Assembly (NCBI GenBank): GCA_036494815.1
Contig: DASXNV010000032.1
Location: 243,544-307,543 of the forward strand
Length of the DNA stretch: 64,000 nt
Source of the DNA: Poindextera sp036494815
GTDB lineage: Bacteria > Pseudomonadota > Alphaproteobacteria > Caulobacterales > Caulobacteraceae
Reading direction: 5' to 3'
In this document: positions 9,353 through 18,304 of the stretch, one piece after another
How positions within the stretch are numbered: the first letter of the stretch is position 1
How the letters are laid out: each line of letters starts with the position of its first letter
Program-made: the position numbers and the translations under genes
The notes under the pieces: generated by a model
Seen by the model: the letters and a program-made list of their open reading frames with translations, nothing else
What the model was told of the DNA's origin: nothing
The model's database searches: none

Positions 9353-11974
9353 TCAACCCGCTCTGGCCTGTTGATCCGGCGTCCCCATCAAGGCCGGCTG
9401 GAACAGCAGGGCCGAGACCAGGGTCCAGATCAGCGAGATCATCAAGAGCTTGCCCATGCTGGCCGTGCCGGGATGGCTGGAGGCCCACAGGCTGCCAAAG
9501 CCGGTGGCCGTGGTCAGGGCGCTGAAGAAGATCGCGCGGCTCAGGCTGGACTGCAAAAGGTGGCCTGCGCCCGCTCGCCAGGCCATGACGAAATAGATGT
9601 GGAACGCCACCCCTATGCCGAACAGCAGCGGCAGGGCGATGATGTTGGCGAAGTTTAGCGGCTGGCCGATCAGCACGCAGCTGCCCAGGGTCAGAAGGCC
9701 GGTGAGCACGATGGGAGCCATGGTGATGGCCACATCCCGCGTCCGCCGCAACACGATGAACAACAGTATGGTGATGGCGACGAAGGAGAGAACGCCGGCC
9801 TCGGTGAAGGCGCCGACCACCGTCTTGCCGCTGTTCTGGATGCTGATAGGCGCGCCATTGGCGTCGGGCGCGATTTTCAGCACCGCCGCGGTGAAGCTCT
9901 CCAGCACGCGGTTGTCGTCTGAATTTCCTTTAGGGATCACCGAGAGCCGGGCTTGGCCTGTGGGGGCGATCCAGTCCCGGGTCAGGTCGGCTGGCAGGCT
10001 GTCCACAGTGACCGGCTGGGCCAGCAGCGAGGCGCGCATCTGGTCTAAAAGCGTGTTCAGGCCGGGGATCAGCGCCTGTTCGGCGCGCGCGCGGGTGGCG
10101 GGCGAAGCCTTGGCCAGGATCTCCAGAGCGGCGGCGAGGCGGCGGGCGTGGTCCTGCGGCGCGCCGGCGGTGGCGCCGGCGGTGGCGCGCAGGTCGCTGG
10201 CCGTGGTCGACAGACCGGTCACAACCTCCGCATCGCTGGGCGGGGGGCTGACGGCCAGGGGATTGAGGGTCAGGTCCAGCAGGGTGTCGGCGTCGCTGAT
10301 CGCGGCCAGTTTCGGGGCCTGATCGGTGGGGATCAGGTTGTTGAGCGTCAACACCTCGTCGACCTGCGGCAGCCTGGCCAGGCGAGCAGCCAGGGGCTGG
10401 GCGGCGTTCAGGTTCGGGGCGAGCACGCTGAGGCTGTTGAGCGTCTGTTCCGGATCGCCGGTCAGGTCGTTGAGGGTGGCGACCGATTCGGCCTTCGCGT
10501 TGCGCAGGTGCATCGGATTGAAGTCGAAATGCAGCAGTGGCAGCAGGGCCGCCGACCCGGCCGCTGCGATCCCGGCCGTGGTCAGCACGATCTTGCGGTG
10601 ACGCAGGACCAGGCCGTCCAGGCGTTCCAGCGGCGCATGGGCGAAGGCGCTGGCGTTCTGGCGAGGCCGCGTCAGCAGGATAAGGGCCGGCAAAAGGGTC
10701 AGGTTCAGGGCCAGGGCGATCAGCATGCCCACCCCGGCGATCACGCCCAGTTGTGAGACCCCGGCATAGTTGGTGGGGGCGAAGGCCAGGAAGCCGACGG
10801 CGATGGCCAGGGCGGCCAGGCTCAGGGGATAACCCATGCCCTGGCCGGCCGAGACCAGGGCCTGGCGTAGCGTGCGTCCACCAAAATAGTCGCTGCGAAA
10901 CCGCACGCTGAACTGGATGCCGAAGTCGATGCCCAGCCCCACGAACAGCGGAATGAAGGCGACGGAAATCACGTTGTAGCGGTGAAAGATGATCAGGCCC
11001 CAGGCCGCGGCTATGACAAGGCCGACGAAGGTGGTGGCCAGGATGCAGGCGATCAGGCGCGCGGAACGAACCGCCAGCCACAGCATGATCAGGATCGCGC
11101 CCACCGCCAGGCTGGCGATCAGGCCGGCCCGGTCGGCCAGGCTGCCGAATTCCTCATCCTGCAAGGGCACGGCCCCGGTCAGGCGCACGGTGACGCCGTG
11201 GGCGGGGTCCAGGCTCAGGGCCTTGGCGGTGTCGCGGATGGCGTGGGTGGCGGCGTCGCCGGGCTGCAGGGCGCTGTAGTCCAGCCTGGGTTTGATCACC
11301 AGCACATGGCGCAACTCGCGCCGTGCCGGCTTCTTGCCGCTGACCGCAGCGCGCCAGGAGAAGAAGGCGGGCTTGCCGGCCTCGACCTGTTCCAGGGTGT
11401 CGGCCAGGCCGTTGATGGGCGCATCGAGGTCGGCGAGATTGGCCTGACCGCTTCGCACCCCCGACAGAGCCGTGGATAGGCCGCCCATCAGCCCGCGCAC
11501 GCTGGGATCGGCCGCCATGGGGCCCAGAAACGGCTGGGCCTTGATCATCTGGTTGACCGTGCTCTGCACGTCCGTCAGCGACAGATAGAGCAGGCCCTCG
11601 CGAGCAAAAAAATCACCGCCATCGGGCCGCTCCACGCTGGTGATCAGATTTGCGCGCGTGGCCAGTTTGGCGGCCAGGGCCGCGGCCCCCTGTTCGGCCA
11701 GTTCCGGCGTCACCCCGTCGACCACCGCGACGATCTGGTCCGTGTGCTGCGGAAACAGCCGATCATAGGCGGCGTTGCGCTGGCGCCAGTCCAGTTTGGG
11801 GGAGAGCAGGGCGTCGGTGTCGGTGGTCATGGCGAAGTGACTGACCGCGAACCACGCCGCCAGTGCGCCCAACAGCAAACCCAGGGCGGTGACCAGCCAG
11901 GGTTGACCGCAACAGAGGTTCACCAGACGCGCGACCGGCGAAGGTTTGTCGATCGAAGATGGCGCCTGGGGCAA
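9353..11974 (-). CDS. hpnN: HpnN-type RND transporter (hopanoid-associated)
   Basis: 873-aa RND/MMPL-superfamily membrane protein. One N-terminal membrane helix, a large periplasmic domain, a block of about five helices (roughly residues 280-440), a second periplasmic domain and a second helix block at the C terminus can be read from hydrophobicity. This matches HpnN, shown in Rhodopseudomonas palustris to be needed for moving hopanoids to the outer membrane. The start is TTG at 11974, chosen because GAGG lies just upstream and no ATG is in frame nearby. It is divergent from the mlaA homologue and convergent with hpnM. Confidence 0.85.
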   Translation of the reverse strand: MPQAPSSIDKPSPVARLVNLCCGQPWLVTALGLLLGALAAWFAVSHFAMTTDTDALLSPKLDWRQRNAAYDRLFPQHTDQIVAVVDGVTPELAEQGAAALAAKLATRANLITSVERPDGGDFFAREGLLYLSLTDVQSTVNQMIKAQPFLGPMAADPSVRGLMGGLSTALSGVRSGQANLADLDAPINGLADTLEQVEAGKPAFFSWRAAVSGKKPARRELRHVLVIKPRLDYSALQPGDAATHAIRDTAKALSLDPAHGVTVRLTGAVPLQDEEFGSLADRAGLIASLAVGAILIMLWLAVRSARLIACILATTFVGLVIAAAWGLIIFHRYNVISVAFIPLFVGLGIDFGIQFSVRFRSDYFGGRTLRQALVSAGQGMGYPLSLAALAIAVGFLAFAPTNYAGVSQLGVIAGVGMLIALALNLTLLPALILLTRPRQNASAFAHAPLERLDGLVLRHRKIVLTTAGIAAAGSAALLPLLHFDFNPMHLRNAKAESVATLNDLTGDPEQTLNSLSVLAPNLNAAQPLAARLARLPQVDEVLTLNNLIPTDQAPKLAAISDADTLLDLTLNPLAVSPPPSDAEVVTGLSTTASDLRATAGATAGAPQDHARRLAAALEILAKASPATRARAEQALIPGLNTLLDQMRASLLAQPVTVDSLPADLTRDWIAPTGQARLSVIPKGNSDDNRVLESFTAAVLKIAPDANGAPISIQNSGKTVVGAFTEAGVLSFVAITILLFIVLRRTRDVAITMAPIVLTGLLTLGSCVLIGQPLNFANIIALPLLFGIGVAFHIYFVMAWRAGAGHLLQSSLSRAIFFSALTTATGFGSLWASSHPGTASMGKLLMISLIWTLVSALLFQPALMGTPDQQARAG

Positions 11975-12147
11975 GGGAACCTCATGGGAATGGAATGGTT
12001 CTGGTGGCGCCGATACAACATTTCGACCCCTACGTCGTCCAGTGCGGGGGCAATCGACGCCAAGATGCTACGGAAGTGGTTGCGCCGAGCGCGCTTACGG
12101 CCATATGCGAGCCTTCAGGTCCCGTTCGGTCGGGGGGAGCACAGCCT

Positions 12148-13098
12148 TTGAAACGACTCGCCACGTCCGCCACCATCGGGACCTTGATCGTCGCCGCGGC
12201 TTCCAACACCTGCGCCCAGGGCCGCTCGCCCTCGGCCGCCGATCCCTGGGAGCCGGCCAATCGGTTCGGGTTCGTCGTCTTCATGGCCCTGGACAGGGCG
12301 ATCATCCGGCCGGTGGCCATGATCTACAGCCATGTGGTGCCCAGCCCCTTGCGCAAGGGCATCCACAACATGCTGTCGAACATGAGTGAGCCGGTGGTGG
12401 GGATAAACGACGTGTTCCAGGGGCACTTCCGCAAAGCGGGCGTGACCACGGCCCGGTTCGTGACCAACACCACCCTGGGCGTCGGCGGGCTGTTCGACAT
12501 GGCCAGCCAGATGGGGGCGCCTCACCACGACAACGGCTTCGACCTGACGCTCGGCCGCTATCACGTGAAGTCGGGGCCTTACCTGTTCGTCCCCATCGTA
12601 GGGCCTACCTCCGTACGCGATCTGTTCGGCTATGTGGTCGATGGCGCGCTGGATCCTCTTCACTGGGCCAACTATCCGCACCGCACCACCATTGGTCTCA
12701 GCCGCACCTTGGTTGGGGGCGCCGACAAACGCAGCTTGAACGACAGCTCATTCGAATCGCTGCTGAGCGACGCCACCGATCCCTACGCCACGCTGCGTTC
12801 GGTCTATCTGCAGAACGAGCAGAGCCAGATCGACGAAGGTCGCTCGCCGGCCCAGCAGCCCCTGCCCGACTTTGACGAGAGTGCGCCACCCGGGGCGCAG
12901 GAACCAGCCGCGCCGCCACCCGAAACCCCGCAGACACCACCTACAGCCCCACAGGCAGCGCCAGCGGCCCCGCAGACACCACCCGCGCCGCCAGAGGCGG
13001 CAAGCCCGCCTCCGACGACCGCCGCCGCTCCAGCTCCCGCGACTGCGCCGGTGGTGGCGGCGCCCGCGACTGCGCCAGCCACGCCCCCGAACAGCTGA
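12148..13098 (+). CDS. mlaA: MlaA/VacJ family outer-membrane lipid transport protein
   Basis: 316-aa MlaA-type protein that removes misplaced phospholipid from the outer leaflet. Core motifs DPWEPANR, NRFGFVVFM, SEPVVGINDV, FVTNTTLGVGGLFD and GPYLFVPIVGP are present. I place the start at TTG 12148: GGGGGAG sits 8-10 nt upstream and a signal-like segment follows at once. The longer ATG frame from 11959 would overlap the hpnN start. A cysteine is present at residue 22, but the preceding S-N-T is a poor lipobox, so lipidation is doubtful. The last roughly 70 residues are a Pro/Ala-rich low-complexity tail, extra to the usual family length. Confidence 0.88.
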   Translation: MKRLATSATIGTLIVAAASNTCAQGRSPSAADPWEPANRFGFVVFMALDRAIIRPVAMIYSHVVPSPLRKGIHNMLSNMSEPVVGINDVFQGHFRKAGVTTARFVTNTTLGVGGLFDMASQMGAPHHDNGFDLTLGRYHVKSGPYLFVPIVGPTSVRDLFGYVVDGALDPLHWANYPHRTTIGLSRTLVGGADKRSLNDSSFESLLSDATDPYATLRSVYLQNEQSQIDEGRSPAQQPLPDFDESAPPGAQEPAAPPPETPQTPPTAPQAAPAAPQTPPAPPEAASPPPTTAAAPAPATAPVVAAPATAPATPPNS

Positions 13099-13168
13099 TC
13101 GACCAGCCTCTCGCCATGATGGCGAAGCCTGCTAGGGTCTGCTCAAGCCTTCGGTGGAGCGTCCATCC

Positions 13169-15022
13169 ATGTCCGAATTGTCGCGTCGGGACCTTTTGGC
13201 CAGCGGCGTCGTGTTGGCCGCCACCGGCGCCCCTTCTCCGTCCGCCTTCGGCCAGACGCCGGCGCCTGTAACATGGGATCTGAGCGATCTCTATCGCTCC
13301 GTCGCCGCCTGGACAGCCGAGCGTGACGCAGTAGCCAAGGCCCTGCCGGAGCTCGGTGATTTCAAAGGCAAGCTGGGCGTAAGCGCCGCCAGCCTGCGGT
13401 CAGGCCTGCAGCTGGCTTCCGACCTGCAGCTGCGACTGGCGCGATTGGCGGTCTACGCCAACCTGGCCGCCGACGCCGACACCGCCATCGCCGCCAACCA
13501 GGAACGCCGCCAGTTGGCCACCCAGCTTGGAGCGTCTCTCGATCAGGTCAGCGCCTGGATGCGGCCCGAAATCCTCAGCCTCGGCGTGGACAAGGTCGCG
13601 GCCTTCGAAGAGGCCGAGCCGGGTTTGGCCAGATTCCGCTTCCAGCTCGACAACATCCTGCGCGCCGCCCCGCATACCTTGAGCGCAGAGTCCGAAGGGG
13701 TGTTGGCCAATGCCGAGGTGGTGCTGAGCGCGCCGCAGGATATCCGCACTCAGCTGGCCGATTCCGACATCCCATGGCCAGAGGTGCAACTGTCCACCGG
13801 CCCGGCCAAGCTGGACTCCCAGGGCTATACCGCTCATCGTCAGGCGGCGACCCGAACCGACCGCAAGCGGGTGTTCGACACGTTCTTCGGCACGTTCAAA
13901 ACCTATGAAAGCTCGCTGGGCGCCGCCCTGTCGGCCCAGGTTCAGAGCGACATCTTTCAGGCCCGCAGCCGCAAATTTCCCTCGTCCCTGGCCGCGGCGG
14001 CCTTCGGCGACAACATTCCCGAAAGCGTCTGCCGCACCCTCATCGCCGAGACAAACGCCGGCCTGCCGGTGCTGCACCGCTATTTCAGGCTGCGCCGGCG
14101 CATGCTGGGCCTGCCCGACCTGCACTATTACGACATCTATCCGCCGGTGACCAAGATCGAGCGGACCTTCACCCTGGAGGAGATCCGCGGCATGACCTTG
14201 CAGGCGGTGGCGCCCTTGGGGCCGGACTATGTGAAGACCCTGGCGGGGGCGACCTCGGCCCGCTGGATGGATCCCTATCCGCGCAAGGGCAAGGCCTCAG
14301 GAGCCTATATGAACGGCTCGGCCTACGAGGTTCACCCCTATCTGCTGCTCAATCTGAACAACGACTATGAGGGCCTGACCACCTTCGCCCACGAGTGGGG
14401 CCACGCCATGCACAGCCTCTTGGCCAACAAGGCCCAGCCGTTCGAAACCGCCCAATATCCGACCTTCACCGCCGAGATCGCCTCGACCAACAACGAACAG
14501 CTGCTGAACCATCATCTGCAGGCCACGGCCAGGACCAAGGCTGAGAAGCTGTTCTATCTGAACGCCCTGATGGAGCTCTATCGCGCCACCTATTTTCGCC
14601 AGACCATGCTGGCCGAGTTCGAGCTGCAGATCCACGATGCGGCCGAGGCGGGGACGGCGCTGTCAGGGGCCAAGCTCAGCGAAATGTACCTGACGCTCCT
14701 GCGCAAATATCACGGCGATGCGGTGATCATCGATGCGGCCTACGCGCTGGAATGGGCCTATATCCCGCACTTCTATTACGACTTTTACCTCTACCAGTAC
14801 GCCACCTCCATCGCCGCTTCGGCCTTCTTCAGCGAGCGGACCCTGGCCGGCGGGGTGAAGGAGCGGGAGAGCTATCTGGACGTGCTGCGGGCCGGCGGCT
14901 CGGATTATCCGGTGGAGATCCTCAAGCGCGCCGGCCTGGATATGACCACTGCGGCCCCTTACCGCGCCCTGATCGCCAAGTTCGACAAGACCATCGACCA
15001 GGCTGAGGCGCTGCTGGCCTAG
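13169..15022 (+). CDS. M3 family oligoendopeptidase, Tat-exported
   Basis: 617-aa zinc metallopeptidase of family M3 (PepF/oligopeptidase F type). The HEXXH zinc motif is HEWGH at residues 408-412. The N terminus SRRDLLASGVVLAATG is a twin-arginine signal, so the folded enzyme is probably sent to the periplasm to degrade peptides; most PepF proteins are cytoplasmic. ATG 13169 is favoured over GTG 13154 because GGTGGAG lies upstream and the Tat motif is then near the start. Its TAG stop shares four bases with the convergent GNAT gene. Confidence 0.9.
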   Translation: MSELSRRDLLASGVVLAATGAPSPSAFGQTPAPVTWDLSDLYRSVAAWTAERDAVAKALPELGDFKGKLGVSAASLRSGLQLASDLQLRLARLAVYANLAADADTAIAANQERRQLATQLGASLDQVSAWMRPEILSLGVDKVAAFEEAEPGLARFRFQLDNILRAAPHTLSAESEGVLANAEVVLSAPQDIRTQLADSDIPWPEVQLSTGPAKLDSQGYTAHRQAATRTDRKRVFDTFFGTFKTYESSLGAALSAQVQSDIFQARSRKFPSSLAAAAFGDNIPESVCRTLIAETNAGLPVLHRYFRLRRRMLGLPDLHYYDIYPPVTKIERTFTLEEIRGMTLQAVAPLGPDYVKTLAGATSARWMDPYPRKGKASGAYMNGSAYEVHPYLLLNLNNDYEGLTTFAHEWGHAMHSLLANKAQPFETAQYPTFTAEIASTNNEQLLNHHLQATARTKAEKLFYLNALMELYRATYFRQTMLAEFELQIHDAAEAGTALSGAKLSEMYLTLLRKYHGDAVIIDAAYALEWAYIPHFYYDFYLYQYATSIAASAFFSERTLAGGVKERESYLDVLRAGGSDYPVEILKRAGLDMTTAAPYRALIAKFDKTIDQAEALLA

Positions 15023-15501
15023 CTGGTCGCCGCCAGCCGGGCCAGGGCTTCGCCCGTCAGGCGGCGGACGGTCCATTCGTCCTGCTTGCCGGCGTCCAGG
15101 CTGTCATAGAAGGCGATGGAGGGCGCGTTCCAGTTCAGCACCGCCCAGTCCAGCCGGGTCAGGCCCTCGTCGACACAGCGTTTTGCCAGCCGCGCCAGGA
15201 GGGCCTTGCCGGCCCCTGCGCCGCGGGCGGCGGGGCGCACATAGAGGTCTTCCAGATAGATCCCATGACGACCGGTGAAGGTCGACAGGTTGTAGAACCA
15301 CAAAGCAAAGCCCACCGGCGCGCCGTCCAACTCGGCTATGTCGCAAAAGCCGCGGGGATGCGGGGCGAACAGCATGGCGGCGATGTCCGCTTCGCTGGCC
15401 TGGGCCTCGTGCAGCAGCTTTTCGTATTCCGCCAGTTCGCGCACGAAGCCCAGGATCAAGCCGGCGTCGGTGGGGCGGGCGGGGCGGACGGTCAGGGTCA
15501 T
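15019..15501 (-). CDS. GNAT family N-acetyltransferase
   Basis: 160-aa GNAT acetyltransferase using acetyl-CoA. The N terminus LTVRPARPTDAGLILGFVRE and the pyrophosphate-loop region YVRPAARGAGAGKALL are typical; LDWAVLNWN followed by FYDSL matches the C-terminal motif of diamine-acetyltransferase-like members. I use ATG 15501. A TTG at 15537, preceded by GAGGAG, is a real alternative that adds 12 residues. The substrate is not predictable, although the subgroup resembles spermidine/thialysine acetyltransferases. Confidence 0.85.
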   Translation of the reverse strand: MTLTVRPARPTDAGLILGFVRELAEYEKLLHEAQASEADIAAMLFAPHPRGFCDIAELDGAPVGFALWFYNLSTFTGRHGIYLEDLYVRPAARGAGAGKALLARLAKRCVDEGLTRLDWAVLNWNAPSIAFYDSLDAGKQDEWTVRRLTGEALARLAATS

Positions 15502-15578
15502 GAGGGCGTTTCTTTGGGAGGTGAGGTCGTAGGTCAAGCTTCTCCTCGATCAGAACGGCGTAGAACAACGCGCCTCCT

Positions 15579-16793
15579 TCAGGTCCGGGCGATGGCGGGC
15601 TCGGATTCGGCGATAGTCTCGATCTGCCTGGCGGGCAGCAGGTGGTGCGGCAGATAGAGGGCGTTGGCGATCAGGGTGGGCACGACGGCGCTGCCGATGA
15701 CGGCGGCCACCAGCAGTGAATACTGCCCCTGGGTGATGATGTGGTGGGAGAGGCCGAACAGGGATGAGATGGTTCCGAAGGTCAGGCCCGTGGACATCAG
15801 CAGGGTGGTGTACATCGACTCCCGGCGCGGGCTCTTGAAGAGCAGCGTGATAGGAAAGACGCCGGCGAACTTGGTGGCCATCTTCGCGCCCAACAGAACC
15901 ATGAACGCCAAAGGCGCGGCGATCAGCGCGGGCACGGACACGAAAGAGCCGGCCCGAATGAAATAAAATGGAGTCAACAGGCCGAAGGTCAAAGTCCGCA
16001 GTCGCCGGATCAGCACGTGGTCCTTGCCGACGGTCCCCGCGAGCACCATGCCGATCATATAGGCGGGCAGCACCGCTTCGCTGTCGGCCCAGGTCGCCAG
16101 GGCGCCAAGCCCAAACAGGGTCAGCAGCAGCAACTTGGCCTCCAGTTCCGAGGGCCGCTTGCCGTACCATTTAAAGACGCGCGGCGTGAGCCAGGGCAGG
16201 ATGGCGAAGGCCGCCAGCGAGCCGCCGGCGAAGACCAGGGTCCTGATCGTGAACGGGGCGAAGATCAGCCCCAGGGCCAGCACGGTCAAAAGATCGTTGA
16301 TGAAACAGGCCGCCAGGATGGTCTTGCCATAGTGGGTTCGATTGAGGCCGAACTCGAGCATGACCGCATAGACCACCGCCACCGAGGTGGTGGACAGGGC
16401 GACCCCCGCCAGCCAACTCGGCCGCAAGTCCCAGTGCAACAGGAAATGCGCCGCTGCGGCGCAGCCCAGGAACGGCGCGCCGAAACCGATCACACCGATT
16501 GCGCTCGTCTCCTTCCATCTGGTCTTGAGCACCGTCGGATCGAGCTCCGCGCCGGCCAGGAAGGTCAGTACGATGGCCCCAGCCCCGGACAGGAAGGTGA
16601 TCCAGGACTCGCCTGTTCCCAGCACCTGCGGGCCGATCAAGGCGCCGAAGATCACCTGGGCGATGGTCCCGACGACGATCTCCGATAGGGCGGTGGCGAT
16701 CCGCAGCCAGATCGACAACAGGGCCGCGACCAGTGCGAGCCCCAACCACAGCGCCGCCAGACTCCACAGGTGGGTCATGTCCGCCTCGCTCAT
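15579..16793 (-). CDS. Cation:proton antiporter (CPA2/KefB-like) under fluoride riboswitch
   Basis: 404-aa membrane protein with about 12 helices, of the Na+/H+ exchanger (KefB/GerN) superfamily. Motifs such as GALIGP and FLAGAELDP, with the acidic pair typical of the ion site, are visible. There is no C-terminal TrkA-N domain. ATG 16793 is used; ATG 16778, with GAGG upstream, is an alternative. A fluoride riboswitch lies 100-145 nt before the start on the same strand, and fluoride-controlled Na+/H+-type antiporters are a known class. This places it in fluoride resistance, with crcB as the divergent neighbour. Confidence 0.87.
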   Translation of the reverse strand: MSEADMTHLWSLAALWLGLALVAALLSIWLRIATALSEIVVGTIAQVIFGALIGPQVLGTGESWITFLSGAGAIVLTFLAGAELDPTVLKTRWKETSAIGVIGFGAPFLGCAAAAHFLLHWDLRPSWLAGVALSTTSVAVVYAVMLEFGLNRTHYGKTILAACFINDLLTVLALGLIFAPFTIRTLVFAGGSLAAFAILPWLTPRVFKWYGKRPSELEAKLLLLTLFGLGALATWADSEAVLPAYMIGMVLAGTVGKDHVLIRRLRTLTFGLLTPFYFIRAGSFVSVPALIAAPLAFMVLLGAKMATKFAGVFPITLLFKSPRRESMYTTLLMSTGLTFGTISSLFGLSHHIITQGQYSLLVAAVIGSAVVPTLIANALYLPHHLLPARQIETIAESEPAIART

Positions 16794-16851
16794 AGAGCCG
16801 CCCGAGCCGGGCCGGCCTTGACCGTGTCGTGCAAGAGGCGGAACGAGGCTG

Positions 16852-16900
16852 CTCCTACCCCGGCGGCGAAGACACGCTTCCGCCGCACCGAAGGTAGGAG
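16852..16900 (-). promoter_or_regulatory. Expression platform of the fluoride riboswitch
   Basis: CTCCTACC, the end of the aptamer, can pair perfectly with GGTAGGAG at 16852-16859 (plus-strand numbering). Inside, a 9-bp stem GCGGC(G)GAAG/CTTCGCCGC with loop CGTGT stacks on it (16863-16886). This long hairpin uses the same bases as the pseudoknot, so the two structures exclude each other. No clear T-run follows, so the off-state could be Rho-dependent or translational. Confidence 0.65.
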
Positions 16901-16940
16901 TCATCAGCCTTGCAGCGATTGCGGGGGACTCCATCCCCAT
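16893..16940 (-). ncRNA. Fluoride riboswitch (crcB RNA) aptamer
   Basis: Read on the minus strand: GGGGATGGAGTCCCCC forms the first hairpin and is followed about 13 nt later by CTGATGACTCCTAC, the most conserved 3' block of the fluoride aptamer. GGAGT in the hairpin loop is fully complementary to ACTCC in the 3' block, matching the known pseudoknot. The middle helix is short and I cannot pair it convincingly. The antiporter gene is downstream on the same strand. Confidence 0.87.
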
Positions 16941-17054
16941 AAGCTCAGACGGGATGGATGCTAACCAAACCCCGCCAGACAGGCAACGGCTTGCGATTTG
17001 CGAAAGCCCGGTGGAAAGAAGGCTTGGCGACGGATCCAACGGAGAGCGGCCAGG

Positions 17055-17453
17055 GTGATCACCTATCTTTGGATCGCAGTCGGCAGCGCCCTGGGCGGCA
17101 TGGCGCGCTACGGCTGCTCCAACCTGGCCGCCAACTGGTTTGGCGTGACCTTTCCCTGGGGCACGCTGATCATCAATGTGCTGGGCTCGTTCGTGATTGG
17201 CTTCTTCGCCACCCTGAGCGGCCCCGACGGCCGTATTCTGGTCCCGGGCGACGTGCGCCAGTTCGTCATGGTCGGGATCTGCGGCGGCTACACCACCTTC
17301 TCGTCCTTCAGCCTGCAGACCCTCAATCTGGCCCAGGATGGTGAGTTCGTCCGCGCCGGACTGAACGTCGGCGCTTCGGTCATGCTATGCCTTGTGTCGG
17401 TCTGGCTAGGCTATGTCGCCGCCGCGGCCGTGAACGCGGTCAAGGGGAGCTGA
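17055..17453 (+). CDS. crcB: Fluoride channel CrcB/Fluc
   Basis: 132-aa four-helix fluoride exporter. Fluc signatures are present: GSALGGMARYG in the first helix, the pore-lining WGTLIINVLGSF, and GICGGYTTFSSFS in the third helix. The protein acts as an antiparallel dimer releasing fluoride from the cell. The start is GTG 17055 with GGAGAG about 8 nt upstream; the longer frame from 16998 adds a charged, non-homologous N terminus. The DUF190 gene follows 3 nt after its stop. I found no second aptamer on this strand, so the channel may be expressed independently of the riboswitch. Confidence 0.93.
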   Translation: MITYLWIAVGSALGGMARYGCSNLAANWFGVTFPWGTLIINVLGSFVIGFFATLSGPDGRILVPGDVRQFVMVGICGGYTTFSSFSLQTLNLAQDGEFVRAGLNVGASVMLCLVSVWLGYVAAAAVNAVKGS

Positions 17454-17456
17454 TCC

Positions 17457-17798
17457 ATGCAGGCGCCGCAATCCGCTGTCCTTCTGAGGATCTATACCGA
17501 AGAGGGCAAGCAGACTGACCACAAGCCGCTCTATCAGCAGATCGTGCTGAAGGCCCGTGCTCTGGGCCTGGCCGGCGCCACAGTGCTGCGCGGACCGATG
17601 GGCTATGGCCAGTCGCACGTCATCCACACCGCCAAGATCCTCGACCTGTCGGCGAAGCTGCCCCTGGTGATCGAGATCGTCGACGCCGAGGACAAGATCC
17701 AGGCCCTGCTGGAGGCCCTGGGCGGCATGCGCGACATCGGCCTGGTGACCACCGAAAAGGTTCAGGTTGTCCACTATGGGGACAGCGGCGAACGCTGA
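17457..17798 (+). CDS. DUF190 protein, crcB partner
   Basis: 113-aa protein of the DUF190 family, ferredoxin-like in fold and related to PII-type regulators. LYQQIVLKARALGLAGATVLRG, shortened here to ARALGLAGATVLRG, is the family hallmark. DUF190 genes commonly sit beside crcB in fluoride loci, and here only 3 nt separate them. A role in tuning fluoride export is inferred from context; the molecular function is not established. Confidence 0.85.
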   Translation: MQAPQSAVLLRIYTEEGKQTDHKPLYQQIVLKARALGLAGATVLRGPMGYGQSHVIHTAKILDLSAKLPLVIEIVDAEDKIQALLEALGGMRDIGLVTTEKVQVVHYGDSGER

Positions 17799-17974
17799 GC
17801 CGCGGCGGCGCCCCAGGCTCACGCTCTGTTGATCTCGAAACCATGCGATCGCGCCGAATCCGATGGGGCTGTGGGCACGGGCCGTCTCGCCTGATCGTTC
17901 AATCGCCGCTACAGTTTTCCGGTCGCGGACCGCCGCAGACGGCCCCCTGTCCGCGCCGCCGGAGAGAGGCGAGC

Positions 17975-18283
17975 ATGCCGCATGCGATGAGCAGACGTCC
18001 GCCGTTCGAGAACCGTTGGACCAACGGTCGAAAGGCCTGGCGATGGTACAGGGCGCTGGAAGCCCTGGGAGTCGAGAACGCCCGCACAAGGCTTGCGCAT
18101 CAGGATTCGCTCAAGCCGGCCCGGTTTCCGGACCCCGACATTCCCATGGGCTTCGTGCAGGACTGGCTCAGCTACCACGATCGCAAGGACCGTCGGGTCA
18201 TGCTCCTGGGGCGGGTCGCCGCCGTGCTGGTGATCGGCGTCGGCGTCATCGCCGTGGTCTTGGGCCTGCGTCCAGTGTTCTGA
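17975..18283 (+). CDS. Small membrane-anchored protein, unknown
   Basis: 102 aa. A basic, hydrophilic first 75 residues (FENRWTNGRKAWRWYRALE) is followed by one membrane helix at about residues 80-99 (AAVLVIGVGVIAVVLGL), so it is probably a C-terminally anchored inner-membrane protein. ATG 17975 follows GGAGAGAGG; the longer frame from 17843 is a poor Arg/Pro-rich extension. I do not recognise the family. It is downstream of the fluoride genes by 176 bp and need not be related. Confidence 0.65.
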   Translation: MPHAMSRRPPFENRWTNGRKAWRWYRALEALGVENARTRLAHQDSLKPARFPDPDIPMGFVQDWLSYHDRKDRRVMLLGRVAAVLVIGVGVIAVVLGLRPVF

Positions 18284-18304
18284 ATACCGCCTGGGTCGGA
18301 GCGA

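Noticed and set aside
11959..12147. An ATG-started extension of the MlaA protein by 63 residues
   Set aside because: It would overlap the hpnN start and hide the signal peptide; TTG 12148 has a strong ribosome site and a signal-like segment behind it.
16940..17054. A possible second fluoride riboswitch before crcB on the plus strand
   Set aside because: A GGGATGG word occurs at 16951, but there is no downstream CTGATGxCTCC block and no compatible first hairpin.
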